8,823 nt of DNA, from NCBI GenBank assembly GCA_007135795.1, contig SLIE01000435.1:1-8823 (forward strand), given 5' to 3'. Shown in pieces: positions 1 through 7,182 of the stretch. The DNA is from Desulfobacterales bacterium. GTDB lineage: Bacteria; Desulfobacterota; Desulfobacteria; Desulfobacterales; Desulfosalsimonadaceae. The translations under genes were made by a program, and so were the position numbers. Positions within the stretch are counted from its first letter, which is position 1. The number at the start of each line of letters is the position of its first letter. The notes below the pieces were generated by a model. The model did not search any database. It was not told where the DNA came from and saw only the letters and a program-made list of their open reading frames with translations.

Positions 1-1
1 C

Positions 2-436
2 CTGGCTGCTGCGGAAAGTTGTACCGGCGGGCTGATCTCGGATAAATTGACCAATGTGCCCGGTTCTTCAGCTTTTTTCATAATGTCTGCGGTGAGCTAT
101 GCAAACTCGGCAAAAACTGATATATTGGGCGTATTACCTGAAACCATTGAGCAATTTGGTGCCGTATCAGAAGAGACCGCAAAGGAAATGGCGGAAGGGG
201 TCAGAAGAATTTCAAGCGCCGATTACGGGATTTCCACCTCAGGAATTGCCGGTCCATCGGGTGGCACGGATGAAAAACCGGTGGGAACAATATGCGTCGC
301 CGTCGCCGGGCCCCAAAGGACGGTTGCCAAGCGGCGCGTACTGCCATTCAGGGATCGTTGCGCAAACAAGGAGGTCTTTGCGCATCTTGCACTAGATATG
401 CTCAGGCGTGAATTGATTGAGCAGGGTCCGGTATAA
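2..436 (+). CDS. cinA: CinA C-terminal / PncC-type nicotinamide-nucleotide amidase, 5'-truncated by window edge
   Basis: This is the 3' part of a CinA-family gene; 144 residues are visible and the frame is open to the left edge. The family deamidates nicotinamide mononucleotide to nicotinate mononucleotide in cytoplasmic pyridine-nucleotide salvage. The visible start carries the hallmark ESCTGG motif (window residues 5-10) containing the catalytic Ser, followed by the conserved VPGSSAFF stretch. Later comes the loop STSGIAGPSGGTDEKPVGT, also typical of the family. The codons before the TTG at 47 continue the family alignment (LAAAESCTGG), so the gene does not begin at that TTG. Whether the protein also has the N-terminal MoCF-like domain of full CinA, or is a stand-alone PncC, cannot be told. 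A J-domain gene follows 29 bases downstream, probably in the same transcript. Family assignment is secure; the full-length form is unknown. Confidence 0.93.
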   Translation: MAAAESCTGGLISDKLTNVPGSSAFFIMSAVSYANSAKTDILGVLPETIEQFGAVSEETAKEMAEGVRRISSADYGISTSGIAGPSGGTDEKPVGTICVAVAGPQRTVAKRRVLPFRDRCANKEVFAHLALDMLRRELIEQGPV

Positions 437-465
437 ATATACAATTCTACGGGAACTTTTGATAA

Positions 466-1224
466 ATGGGATGGATGGGTAAAATGGTCGGCGGGAGTAT
501 CGGATTTGTCGTTGGCGGACCGCTGGGCGCACTTGCTGGGGCGGCCTTTGGTCATATGTTCGACTCTGATGATAATCGGCAGAACATACTTGCAGATAAA
601 TCGGTTTTCTCCCCGGACGCGAAGGGACAGTATATTTTTCTCTTCACCACGTTTTCAATGCTTGCAAAAATTGCAAAGGCGGGAGGTGCGATAACAACAG
701 CCGAAATGAACATTATCCGGCGATTCATGGTCCGGGATCTTCGATTAAACGCACATAGCAGAATGGTGGCCGAGCAGATTTTTCATCAGGCTTTAAATGA
801 CGCCCAACCGTTTTCAGCCTTTGCCGACCGGTTCTACCAGGAATTTCGCGATACACCTGAAATACTGGAGATGATGGTCGACATGATGCTCAAACTCGCG
901 GCTGCCGACGGTTTTATTCACAAAGACAATGATGAGATGATATCCGGGGCTGCCCGGGTTTTTCAGATGCCGGGTGCAACGGTTGACAAATTTCGGTCCC
1001 GGCATATTAAAGGCAAGACAAACACTCATTACGCGGTGCTTGGTTGTTCTCCGAATGATTCGAATGAGGTCGTGAAAAAGCAGTACCGGAAAAAAGTAAA
1101 AGAGTATCATCCGGACACGATCGCGGCAAAGAATCTTCCGGAGGATTTTACCCGTTACGCCAGTAACCGGTTTCGTGAAATCCAGGAAGCCTGGGAAGTG
1201 ATTCGACGTGAGCGCAACATGTAA
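466..1224 (+). CDS. DjlA-like co-chaperone: glycine-rich membrane segment, TerB-like domain, C-terminal J domain
   Basis: The product has 252 residues. Residues about 5-30 form a glycine/alanine-rich hydrophobic segment (GGSIGFVVGGPLGALAGAAFG) resembling the single membrane-spanning, self-associating segment of DjlA. Residues about 60-175 look like the helical TerB-like domain, with alternating acidic and hydrophobic helices around AEMNIIRRFM and LAAADGFIHKDNDEM. Residues about 187-252 are a J domain with the diagnostic HPD at 215-217, preceded by the basic helix KKQYRKKVKEY. J domains stimulate the ATPase of DnaK-type Hsp70 and recruit clients. The protein is inferred to sit at the inner membrane with the J domain in the cytoplasm. 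Length and domain order match DjlA (about 270 residues). The start is the ATG after a modest GGGAAC ribosome site; an alternative ATG lies three codons later. It lies between cinA and an aminopeptidase gene, 26 bases from the latter. Confidence 0.88.
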   Translation: MGWMGKMVGGSIGFVVGGPLGALAGAAFGHMFDSDDNRQNILADKSVFSPDAKGQYIFLFTTFSMLAKIAKAGGAITTAEMNIIRRFMVRDLRLNAHSRMVAEQIFHQALNDAQPFSAFADRFYQEFRDTPEILEMMVDMMLKLAAADGFIHKDNDEMISGAARVFQMPGATVDKFRSRHIKGKTNTHYAVLGCSPNDSNEVVKKQYRKKVKEYHPDTIAAKNLPEDFTRYASNRFREIQEAWEVIRRERNM

Positions 1225-1237
1225 ACGCTTTAAACAT

Positions 1238-1244
1238 AAAGGAG
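1238..1244 (+). promoter_or_regulatory. Ribosome binding site supporting the TTG start of the aminopeptidase
   Basis: AAAGGAG lies six bases before the TTG at 1251. No ATG is suitably spaced, and the first in-frame ATG is well inside the family-conserved N-terminal region. This site therefore decides in favour of the TTG start. Confidence 0.75.
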
Positions 1245-1250
1245 TATCAA

Positions 1251-2699
1251 TTGCTCAATATAAAAACAGGTGATCTCGCAAACCTGAAAACCGAACTGCT
1301 GGTCGTGATGGTATGTGAAGATGACAGTCTCTCCAAAGACCCGGTCATTAACAGTCTTTTGGGACAGGCGGGGCTTTACCCGGAATTCAGGGGAGGCGCG
1401 GGTGATGAGTTAATGCTTTACGCACCCACTTGCACTAAAGCGACGCGGGTTCTTTTCCTGGGGCTTGGGAAATCAGAAAAATCCAATGCCGAAACATTCC
1501 GCGCTGCCGCGGGGAAAGCCGTAAGCCGTGCGATTAAGGCGAAGCTGGATGAAGTCGTATTTTGCGCACACGGGCAAAAGGATTATGTTATGGCTATGAT
1601 GGAAGGCGCCTTCCTTGCAAACTATTTTTTCGATCACTACAAAAAGGATAAAAGCAAAAAAGTGCTTGCCAATATCTTTTTTCACGTCGAGAAGTCCGGG
1701 CAGAAAAGTTTTCGCACCATGGCCGGAAAGATTGAGACCACCTGCAAGGGGACGGTCATGGCCCGGGAATGGGTGAGTGCCCCGCCCAATGACAAGCGCC
1801 CGGACATGTTCGCCCGTTCCATCGTCAAAGCCGCGGACAAGGAAAATCTGACTATCGTCGATCTTGACGATCGAAATATAAAGAAGAACAATATGCACGC
1901 CATGCTGAGCGTGGGTGCCGGCAGTGATACGAAGCCAAGAATGGTCGTGCTCGATTACCGCCCTGAAAAGTACGACAAGACCATCGTTCTGGTCGGAAAA
2001 GGGGTGACATTCGATTCGGGCGGCATCAATCTCAAGCCGTCAAACGGTATTGCGGATATGAAGCAGGACATGGCCGGGGCCGCCGCAGTCGCCGCCACTT
2101 TGATCACGGTATCGCGCCTGGAGATGAAACACCGGGTCATCGGCGTTCTTCCTCTGGTGGAGAACATGCCTTCCGGTAATGCATATCGCCCGGGGGATGT
2201 CATCAAAACAGCATCCGGGCAAACCGTGGAAATCGGTAACACCGATGCGGAAGGCCGGCTGATCCTGGCTGATGCGATTTCCTATGCGGTCCGGCAGTAT
2301 AACCCGGACACCCTGGTTGACATGGCAACCCTTACCGGCGCTTGCAAAATTGCCCTGGGACCGAAAATTGCGGGTGTTTTTTCGTCAAATGATCAACTTG
2401 CCGGACAGATTGTCCGTTCGGGAACCAAAACCAATGAGCGGTGCTGGGCCATGCCCATGCCGGATGATTACCGGGATATGCTCAAAAGCGACATTGCCGA
2501 CATGCGCAATGTCAGCAAATCCCGATGGGGTGGGGCCATTGTCGCTGCACTTTTTTTGTCCGGTTTCGTGGAAAATATCGACTGGGCGCACATTGATATC
2601 GCTGGCCCCGCGTTCGCGGACAATGCGAATGCGTATTGCCCCGCCGGTGGAACCGGTTTCGGTGTCCGCCTGCTCGTCGACTGGTTGGAAAATCTATAG
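1251..2699 (+). CDS. pepA: Leucyl aminopeptidase, M17 family (PepA)
   Basis: This 482-residue cytosolic, two-metal aminopeptidase removes N-terminal residues from peptides, and in some bacteria PepA also binds DNA. The length is normal for the family. Residues 1 to about 150 form the variable N-terminal domain and about 160-482 the catalytic domain. All catalytic and metal-binding positions are present: K250 and D255 in GKGVTFDSGG, K262, D273 in KQDMAGAAA, then D332, E334 and R336 in the family signature NTDAEGRL. These match the numbering I recall for bovine lens leucine aminopeptidase. Nothing suggests inactivation. Translation starts at TTG behind a strong ribosome site. The upstream neighbour ends 26 bases before, so co-transcription with the J-domain gene is likely. 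The family is certain; the physiological substrate and any regulatory DNA-binding role cannot be read from the sequence. Confidence 0.97.
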   Translation: MLNIKTGDLANLKTELLVVMVCEDDSLSKDPVINSLLGQAGLYPEFRGGAGDELMLYAPTCTKATRVLFLGLGKSEKSNAETFRAAAGKAVSRAIKAKLDEVVFCAHGQKDYVMAMMEGAFLANYFFDHYKKDKSKKVLANIFFHVEKSGQKSFRTMAGKIETTCKGTVMAREWVSAPPNDKRPDMFARSIVKAADKENLTIVDLDDRNIKKNNMHAMLSVGAGSDTKPRMVVLDYRPEKYDKTIVLVGKGVTFDSGGINLKPSNGIADMKQDMAGAAAVAATLITVSRLEMKHRVIGVLPLVENMPSGNAYRPGDVIKTASGQTVEIGNTDAEGRLILADAISYAVRQYNPDTLVDMATLTGACKIALGPKIAGVFSSNDQLAGQIVRSGTKTNERCWAMPMPDDYRDMLKSDIADMRNVSKSRWGGAIVAALFLSGFVENIDWAHIDIAGPAFADNANAYCPAGGTGFGVRLLVDWLENL

Positions 2700-2703
2700 T
2701 TGT

Positions 2704-2734
2704 CTGAAAATAACGCTTTATTGTTCAATATAAT
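2704..2734 (+). promoter_or_regulatory. Possible weak promoter ahead of the epimerase
   Basis: A perfect TATAAT occurs at 2729-2734 in an A/T-rich gap of 67 bases between the aminopeptidase and the epimerase. The best -35 candidates are poor: CTGAAA at 2704-2709 has a 19-base spacer, and TTGTCT at 2700-2705 is 23 bases away. It may give the epimerase its own expression, but the -35 box is unconvincing. Confidence 0.28.
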
Positions 2735-2766
2735 CAGAAACCTTCCATCACAATGGGACATCCTTT

Positions 2767-3780
2767 ATGAAAAATATCCTCGTGACCGGTGCTGCCGGCT
2801 TCATCGGGTTTCACCTCTGCAGACGACTCGCCAACGAGGGGTTCATGGTCATTGGTATCGACAACATGTCCGACTATTATGACATTAACCTGAAAAAAGA
2901 CCGTTTGAAACAGCTCTCCGAACTGGACGGATTTACTTTCCACCAGTTAGACATCAGCGACAGACCCTCGCTTGTAAAATTATTTAACGGGAATGCATTC
3001 GACACGGTGGTCAACCTGGCGGCCCAGGCCGGTGTTCGGTATTCACTGGAAAATCCGCATGCGTATGTTGATGCCAATATCGTCGGTTTTGTAAACCTCC
3101 TGGAGTGCTGCCGCCACAACAGCGTGGCGCACTTCGTGTTCGCTTCATCGAGCTCGGTTTACGGCGCCAACACCAATATGCCGTTTTCGGTCCATGACAA
3201 TGTGGACCACCCGGTTTCGCTTTATGCTGCCAGCAAAAAATCAAACGAGCTCATGGCACACACGTATAGCCATCTTTATGGTCTCAAGTGCACGGGCTTG
3301 CGGTTTTTCACGGTTTACGGTCCCTGGGGTCGACCGGACATGGCCTTGTTCCTCTTTACAAAAGCGATTCTGGCAGGCGATCCCATTAAAGTTTTCAATC
3401 ACGGAAACATGCAGCGGGACTTTACCTACATCGATGACATTATCGAGGGGGTTTTCCGGGTAATGCAGAAACTACCGGAACCCAATCCGGACTGGACCGG
3501 CAATGATCCGGATCCCGGCACGTCCTACGCGCCGTATCGAATCTATAATATCGGGAACAACAACCCTGAAAAACTTACCCGATTCATCTCGGTCATCGAA
3601 AAAGTCCTCGGCAAAGAGGCCGAAAAGAACTTCCTCGACCTCCAACCGGGAGACGTTCCGTCCACGTATGCCGATATCGACGACCTCTACCATGCCGTTG
3701 GCTTCAAACCTGAAACCACCATCGAAGAAGGAATTAACAACTTCATCGAATGGTATAGATCCTACTACACCATAAAATAG
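2767..3780 (+). CDS. UDP-glucuronate 4-epimerase, extended SDR family
   Basis: This 337-residue NAD-dependent sugar-nucleotide epimerase most likely interconverts UDP-glucuronate and UDP-galacturonate, a precursor for capsule, O-antigen or lipopolysaccharide core. The N-terminal Rossmann fold has GAAGFIG at residues 8-14 and D32 at the end of strand 2 (GIDN), as expected for NAD. The serine run at 127-130 (SSSSVYG) and YAASK with Y153 and K157 form the catalytic set. The stretches [33 protein letters not shown] and [11 protein letters not shown] are characteristic of the glucuronate 4-epimerase branch rather than GalE, as is the [10 protein letters not shown] motif near the C terminus. A GGGA eight bases before the ATG fits as ribosome site. 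No other polysaccharide gene is visible beside it, so the destination of the sugar is unknown. Family assignment is firm; substrate is inferred from subfamily motifs. Confidence 0.93.
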   Translation: MKNILVTGAAGFIGFHLCRRLANEGFMVIGIDNMSDYYDINLKKDRLKQLSELDGFTFHQLDISDRPSLVKLFNGNAFDTVVNLAAQAGVRYSLENPHAYVDANIVGFVNLLECCRHNSVAHFVFASSSSVYGANTNMPFSVHDNVDHPVSLYAASKKSNELMAHTYSHLYGLKCTGLRFFTVYGPWGRPDMALFLFTKAILAGDPIKVFNHGNMQRDFTYIDDIIEGVFRVMQKLPEPNPDWTGNDPDPGTSYAPYRIYNIGNNNPEKLTRFISVIEKVLGKEAEKNFLDLQPGDVPSTYADIDDLYHAVGFKPETTIEEGINNFIEWYRSYYTIK

Positions 3781-3798
3781 TTCGCGTGGGAATTCCGG

Positions 3799-3999
3799 AT
3801 GCAAAGAACGCTCATTATATTAGGAATTGCCATCATTATTATCGGGTTCGGCTGGCCGTGGCTTTCCAAGCTTCCCATCGGCCGCCTTCCCGGTGATATA
3901 ATCATCGATCGTCCCAATATGAAGGTCTACATCCCCATTACGACAATGGTCCTCATCAGTATTGTCATATCCATTGTCACCTATATTCTTCGGCGTTAG
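3799..3999 (+). CDS. DUF2905 family small membrane protein
   Basis: This 66-residue protein has two hydrophobic helices: residues about 4-21 (LIILGIAIIIIGFGWPW) and about 45-63 (VYIPITTMVLISIVISIV). The short polar turn between them carries the family-typical KLPIGRLPGDIIIDRPN. That arrangement is the signature of the DUF2905 family, whose function is unknown. The length is normal. It starts 18 bases after the epimerase stop with GGGA seven bases ahead of its ATG, so it is probably translated from the same message. The next gene is 131 bases away. A functional link to the epimerase is not implied, as these proteins occur in varied contexts. Confidence 0.88.
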   Translation: MQRTLIILGIAIIIIGFGWPWLSKLPIGRLPGDIIIDRPNMKVYIPITTMVLISIVISIVTYILRR

Positions 4000-4130
4000 C
4001 CTCGCCGGGGCATGTTTCTTGTGAGAGCGTCGCCCTCCCGGTAAAGCCTATCGATCGAAGATCGGCAATATGGTTTTGGTTTCGGGCATCTCGTTCCAAA
4101 GCACTAGTTCAAAAAAGTAAAGGAGAGTCC

Positions 4131-6110
4131 ATGCGCCGCATCGTCATCACCATCGCCTTCACCATCGCCTTCATACCCATTTTTCTTATTTTCATCTCAC
4201 CCCCGGCTGGCGCATTTCCTGCCACTCCCCAATTCCTGACTATCTTCCATACCAATGACCTGCATTCCCATCTCATGCCATACGCCCCCGAACTCGACTA
4301 TATCCCAGACCGGACCAACATTGATACCACCATTGGTGGGTTTGCCAGAATTGCCACAGTCCTGAACAATGAGCGCAACAAACGCTCCAACCCCTCCTTT
4401 ACGCTTGACGCAGGCGATTTTACCATGGGAACCCTTTTTCACACGCTCGCCCGCGAAGAATCCTTTGAGCTTCGCCTTATGCATCAAATGGGGTATGATT
4501 ACGTTACACTCGGCAATCATGAATTCGACATGTTTCCTGACGGCCTGGCCCAAATCATCACCACCGCCCATAACCGAAACCAACTACCCGGAATCGTTTT
4601 TTCAAACGCAATCTTTTCCGGGGAGAGTGACAAAGACGATTCCCTTGAAGCAGTATTTCAAAAAGGGCTCGTGAAACCGTATGCCGTTGCTGTGGTCGAT
4701 GGCCTCCGTATCGGCTTTTACGGTATCATTGGGAAAATTGCCGCTGGTGACGCCCCTTTTGCAGCCCCGGTTACATTTCGCGATCCCATAAAAACTTCCC
4801 GCGACATGGTACGAATCCTGCGCGAAGAGGAAAACGTCGATATTGTCATCTGCCTCTCTCATAGCGGACTTTACATGGCCGCCGCCTCAGAAGATATGGA
4901 ACTCGCTGCGGAAGTTCCCGGAATTGACATCATCATATCCGGTCACAGCCACACTCTTCTTGAAGAACCGCTTGTGGTAAACGACACCATCATTGTCCAG
5001 GCCGGGAGATACGGGGGCGCCATCGGCGCACTTGATTTCTCTTTTTACGGTGGGAAAATAACGCTCCAAGATTACAATCTCATTAAAATAGATGACAGCA
5101 TCCCGGCTGATCCTGAAATCCGGGCACAGATCGATCGATTCATCACAAAAATCGATCAACAGGTCTTGAGTGAGCACAACCTCAGTTACTGGGAAATCAT
5201 CGGCAATACAGATTTTGATTTGCCCCTTCGTTTGGCGGAATCCCCGGTCGGTAATTTCCTGGCCGATGCTATACGCTGGTACGTCAACAAACACGACTAT
5301 AATCCTGAAGACCCGGCAACCCGTGTCCAGATGGCCATCAAGGCAAATGGCGTCATACGGGCCGATATTCTGAAGGGCCAAACCGGAAAACTCGCGGTTG
5401 CAGACGTCTTCCGCACGCTTCCCCTGGGAATTGGCATGGATGAACAAAACACCCCAGGTTATCCCCTGGTCACCTGCTACATCCACGCCTACGAGATAAA
5501 ACGGGCACTCGAAGTGATTACCACCGTATACCCCCTTCGCGGCAGTGCCTATTTTCTTCAGCTCTCCGGCGTAAAATTTACTTACAATCCTTATCGCGTG
5601 CCATTCGACCGGGTCACCGACATCCGGATTCAGTCCGAATACGGTGTCTACGTGCCACTCGATTATTCCCGCGCCAACGAAAATCTTTACCGCGTTGCTG
5701 CCAATATCTACGAAGCGACTTTTCTCCAGGTCATTGGAGATTTTACCTATGATATCCTGACCATCATCCCTAAAGACCGGCACGGCAACCCCATCGAGTC
5801 CCTACTCGATTTCCGTGTCGATGCAAACCCCCGGGAACCCGGCATCCAGGAACTCAAGGAATGGATCGCCCTCATACGCTACATTTCCCATTTCAGTGAC
5901 CGAACCGGTAACGGCCTTGCGGATATCCCGGACCACTATCGCAACCCCGAAGGCCGGATCATGGCAAATGCCAGTGTCAATCCCATATCCCTGCTTTACC
6001 GGGGAACCTTTGTTACATGGGCGGCGTTTGCATTAATACTGACCGTTTCGGGCATTGTCATTTTGATCCTTCGACTGGTGGTGGGAAGGGTAAAACGGAA
6101 AAATAGATAG
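4131..6110 (+). CDS. Exported, membrane-anchored metallophosphatase / 5'-nucleotidase-like protein (UshA superfamily)
   Basis: The product has 659 residues. The N terminus (MRRIV, then about 20 hydrophobic residues, then SPPAGA) is a signal peptide with likely cleavage after residue 28. The calcineurin-like metallophosphatase domain (about 35-310) retains the metal ligands: D43 and H45 in TNDLHSH, D96 in LDAGDF, N129 and H130 in GNHEFD, H244 in SHSG, and H272 and H274 in SGHSHT. The 5'-nucleotidase C-terminal domain (about 355-580) follows, with ESPVGNFLADAIR and SGVKFTYNP. Near the end (about 627-650) is a transmembrane helix followed by a basic tail (RVKRKNR), so the enzyme is inferred to be tethered on the outer face of the inner membrane. 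Substrates are probably nucleotides or nucleotide sugars, but the substrate-loop motif is atypical (ANGVIR at 405-410 instead of NGGGIR). AAAGGAGAG lies just before the ATG. The coding strand is unusually C-rich. Confidence 0.9.
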   Translation: MRRIVITIAFTIAFIPIFLIFISPPAGAFPATPQFLTIFHTNDLHSHLMPYAPELDYIPDRTNIDTTIGGFARIATVLNNERNKRSNPSFTLDAGDFTMGTLFHTLAREESFELRLMHQMGYDYVTLGNHEFDMFPDGLAQIITTAHNRNQLPGIVFSNAIFSGESDKDDSLEAVFQKGLVKPYAVAVVDGLRIGFYGIIGKIAAGDAPFAAPVTFRDPIKTSRDMVRILREEENVDIVICLSHSGLYMAAASEDMELAAEVPGIDIIISGHSHTLLEEPLVVNDTIIVQAGRYGGAIGALDFSFYGGKITLQDYNLIKIDDSIPADPEIRAQIDRFITKIDQQVLSEHNLSYWEIIGNTDFDLPLRLAESPVGNFLADAIRWYVNKHDYNPEDPATRVQMAIKANGVIRADILKGQTGKLAVADVFRTLPLGIGMDEQNTPGYPLVTCYIHAYEIKRALEVITTVYPLRGSAYFLQLSGVKFTYNPYRVPFDRVTDIRIQSEYGVYVPLDYSRANENLYRVAANIYEATFLQVIGDFTYDILTIIPKDRHGNPIESLLDFRVDANPREPGIQELKEWIALIRYISHFSDRTGNGLADIPDHYRNPEGRIMANASVNPISLLYRGTFVTWAAFALILTVSGIVILILRLVVGRVKRKNR

Positions 6111-6118
6111 GAAACCAA

Positions 6119-6310
6119 ATGGACGGTAAAGATCGCAACAGCATCAAACCCGGTATGGAAGTGGAAATTGTTTTAAAAAAAGACCAGAGGACCGGTGCAC
6201 TTACCACAGGTATCGTAAGACGAATACTTACAAAATCCGCAAACCATCCGCATGGTATCAAAGTCGAACTTGAATCCGGCCAGGTCGGCCGGGTCAAGAA
6301 GATCATGTGA
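6119..6310 (+). CDS. ywbE: YwbE family protein (DUF2196)
   Basis: This 63-residue basic cytoplasmic protein begins near IKPGMEVEIVLKKDQRTG and continues with LTTGIVRRILTKSANHPHG and a final IKVELESGQVGRVKKI. This is the complete pattern of the YwbE family, a small beta-rich fold of unknown function. No signal or membrane segment is present. The ATG lies eight bases after the stop of the nucleotidase-like gene, with TAGGA as a plausible ribosome site, so the two are probably transcribed together. The base composition returns from strongly C-rich to balanced at this gene. The family is recognised with good confidence; no function is proposed. Confidence 0.9.
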   Translation: MDGKDRNSIKPGMEVEIVLKKDQRTGALTTGIVRRILTKSANHPHGIKVELESGQVGRVKKIM

Positions 6311-6378
6311 TGATCGGCGATGATCCAATGCATTCAGATGCCTCTATTTGCAAATCCTGGAATAGGACTATTAAATTT

Positions 6379-6588
6379 GTGAATAATATTTTTTCTTCCT
6401 TTCCGGATGATTTCGAACATAAAAAGTTTGAAGACCTGTTGCGCCGCAAGCATGTGAGGATCTAAAAATTGTTTCCAGGGGCCGTGTTTCCCCCCGCTTC
6501 GTTGCCATCCCTTCGCGCACCCAACCATAAAATTACCTGGACAGATCCAACCCGTAGTATAATCTGGCTTGCCATTCCTTATTCATAA
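6379..6588 (+). pseudogene. Decayed cupin-domain protein gene (stop, two frameshifts, internal deletion)
   Basis: Translation from the GTG at 6379 gives NNIFSSFPDDFEHKKFEDLL followed by RRKHVRI and a TAA at 6463, resembling the N terminus of small (about 105-110 residue) cupin proteins. Reading TAA as GAA and restoring one A in the following A-run continues the family pattern as RIEKIVSRGRVSP (frame from 6468). The same frame then reads RFVAIPSRTQ. A one-base shift at 6525 gives HKITWTDPTRSIIWLAIPYS, ending at TAA 6586, which matches the usual cupin C terminus (HRVEWTDP...IWLA). About 35-40 codons of the barrel core, normally including the FWYDQ and EWV strands, are missing near 6494. With a stop, two frame changes and no core, it cannot encode a working cupin. 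The homology is recalled from family knowledge, not searched. An antisense 64-codon ORF overlapping it is a shadow. Confidence 0.75.
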
Positions 6589-6780
6589 CCCGCTCCCATA
6601 GCGATAGAAGTAAAAACCATCGTCTGATTTTCATTTTCATGATTTAACGTGTCAATCTGTTTTGACCCCCGATCGTTTAAGGTTATATTCCAGTTATAGA
6701 TGAATTTTTGTTTGGCATGACGTGTGGCTTTCCCCTCGAAACGGTGACAATGATCCGTATCCCAAAATGGTGATTATAAA
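6589..6780. other. Intergenic region upstream of the DUF423 gene
   Basis: With the cupin relic, this completes a gap of 470 bases without an intact gene. No further coding remnant was recognised on either strand. It holds the sigma70-like promoter listed separately and about 90 bases of probable leader, in which no stable hairpin or riboswitch pattern was noticed. Confidence 0.6.
6662..6689 (+). promoter_or_regulatory. Sigma70-like promoter for the DUF423 gene
   Basis: TTGACC at 6662-6667 and TATATT at 6684-6689 are separated by 16 bases; each differs from the consensus at one position. Transcription would start around 6696, leaving a leader of about 85 bases before the TTG start at 6781. 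It lies just after the cupin relic and points at DUF423 and DinB-like genes, which probably share the message. Confidence 0.6.
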
Positions 6781-7149
6781 TTGGATAGAGTCTTTTTTGC
6801 TTTAGGTGCTTTCTCCGCTTTTATCGGTGTTTCGGCAGGGGCATTCGCTGCTCATGGGCTGGAAAATCGACTGAGTCCCGAAATGCTTTCAATCTTTGAA
6901 ATAGGCGTCCGGTACCAGATGTATCATGCATTTGCACTGATTGCGACAGCCTGGGCATATACAAAATGGCCTAACCTGATCGTCATTGTCGCCGGATGGC
7001 TTTTTGTCTTTGGAACAATTCTTTTCTCCGGGAGTCTATACCTCCTCAGTATCAGCAAAACGGGGTGGTTCGGTGCGATCACCCCTTTGGGCGGGTTGGC
7101 ATTTCTGGCTGGCTGGCTTTGTTTGGCATGGTGCGCATGGCGGGATTGA
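6781..7149 (+). CDS. DUF423 family membrane protein (YgdD/YwdK type)
   Basis: This 122-residue integral membrane protein has four predicted helices at about 4-24, 42-60, 66-88 and 98-118. The N terminus (FFALGAFSAFIGVSAGAFAAHGLE) has the family-defining GAFAAHGL motif, and ENRLSPEMLSIFEIGVRYQMYHAFAL and LFSGSLYLL also match DUF423. Function is unknown. Translation is assigned to the TTG at 6781 because the family N terminus begins a few residues before LGA. The ribosome site is weak (TGGTGA about seven bases upstream), so initiation may be inefficient. The DinB-fold gene starts 33 bases after the stop, probably on the same transcript. The length is normal and no lesion is seen. Confidence 0.92.
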   Translation: MDRVFFALGAFSAFIGVSAGAFAAHGLENRLSPEMLSIFEIGVRYQMYHAFALIATAWAYTKWPNLIVIVAGWLFVFGTILFSGSLYLLSISKTGWFGAITPLGGLAFLAGWLCLAWCAWRD

Positions 7150-7182
7150 GATGATACTAAAATAATACCAAAGGGAGGAGTC

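Noticed and set aside
47..436. TTG at 47 as the start of the first gene
   Set aside because: The upstream in-frame codons 2-46 encode the conserved LAAAESCTGGLISDK segment of CinA, so the gene continues beyond the window edge.
2272..2733. 153-codon + frame overlapping the end of the aminopeptidase
   Set aside because: It is an alternative frame of pepA and its composition (Pro, Ser, Arg-rich) and lack of motifs mark it as a shadow.
4052..4064. Hairpin CGATC-GAA-GATCG as a terminator after DUF2905
   Set aside because: The stem has only five base pairs and is not followed by a T-run, so it does not meet the pattern of a rho-independent terminator.
4887..5783. 298-codon open frame on the - strand
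   Set aside because: It lies wholly antisense to the nucleotidase-like gene, whose motifs are clear. Its translation shows no recognisable domain, and long antisense frames are expected opposite C-rich coding sequence.
6334..6528. 64-codon - strand frame in the intergenic region
   Set aside because: It is antisense to the cupin relic, whose + strand pieces match a known family pattern; the antisense product resembles nothing.
6713..6729. Sigma54-like element (TGGCATGACGTGTGGCT)
   Set aside because: The GG and GC pairs are separated by 11 bases instead of the required 10, and a better sigma70-like promoter lies just upstream.
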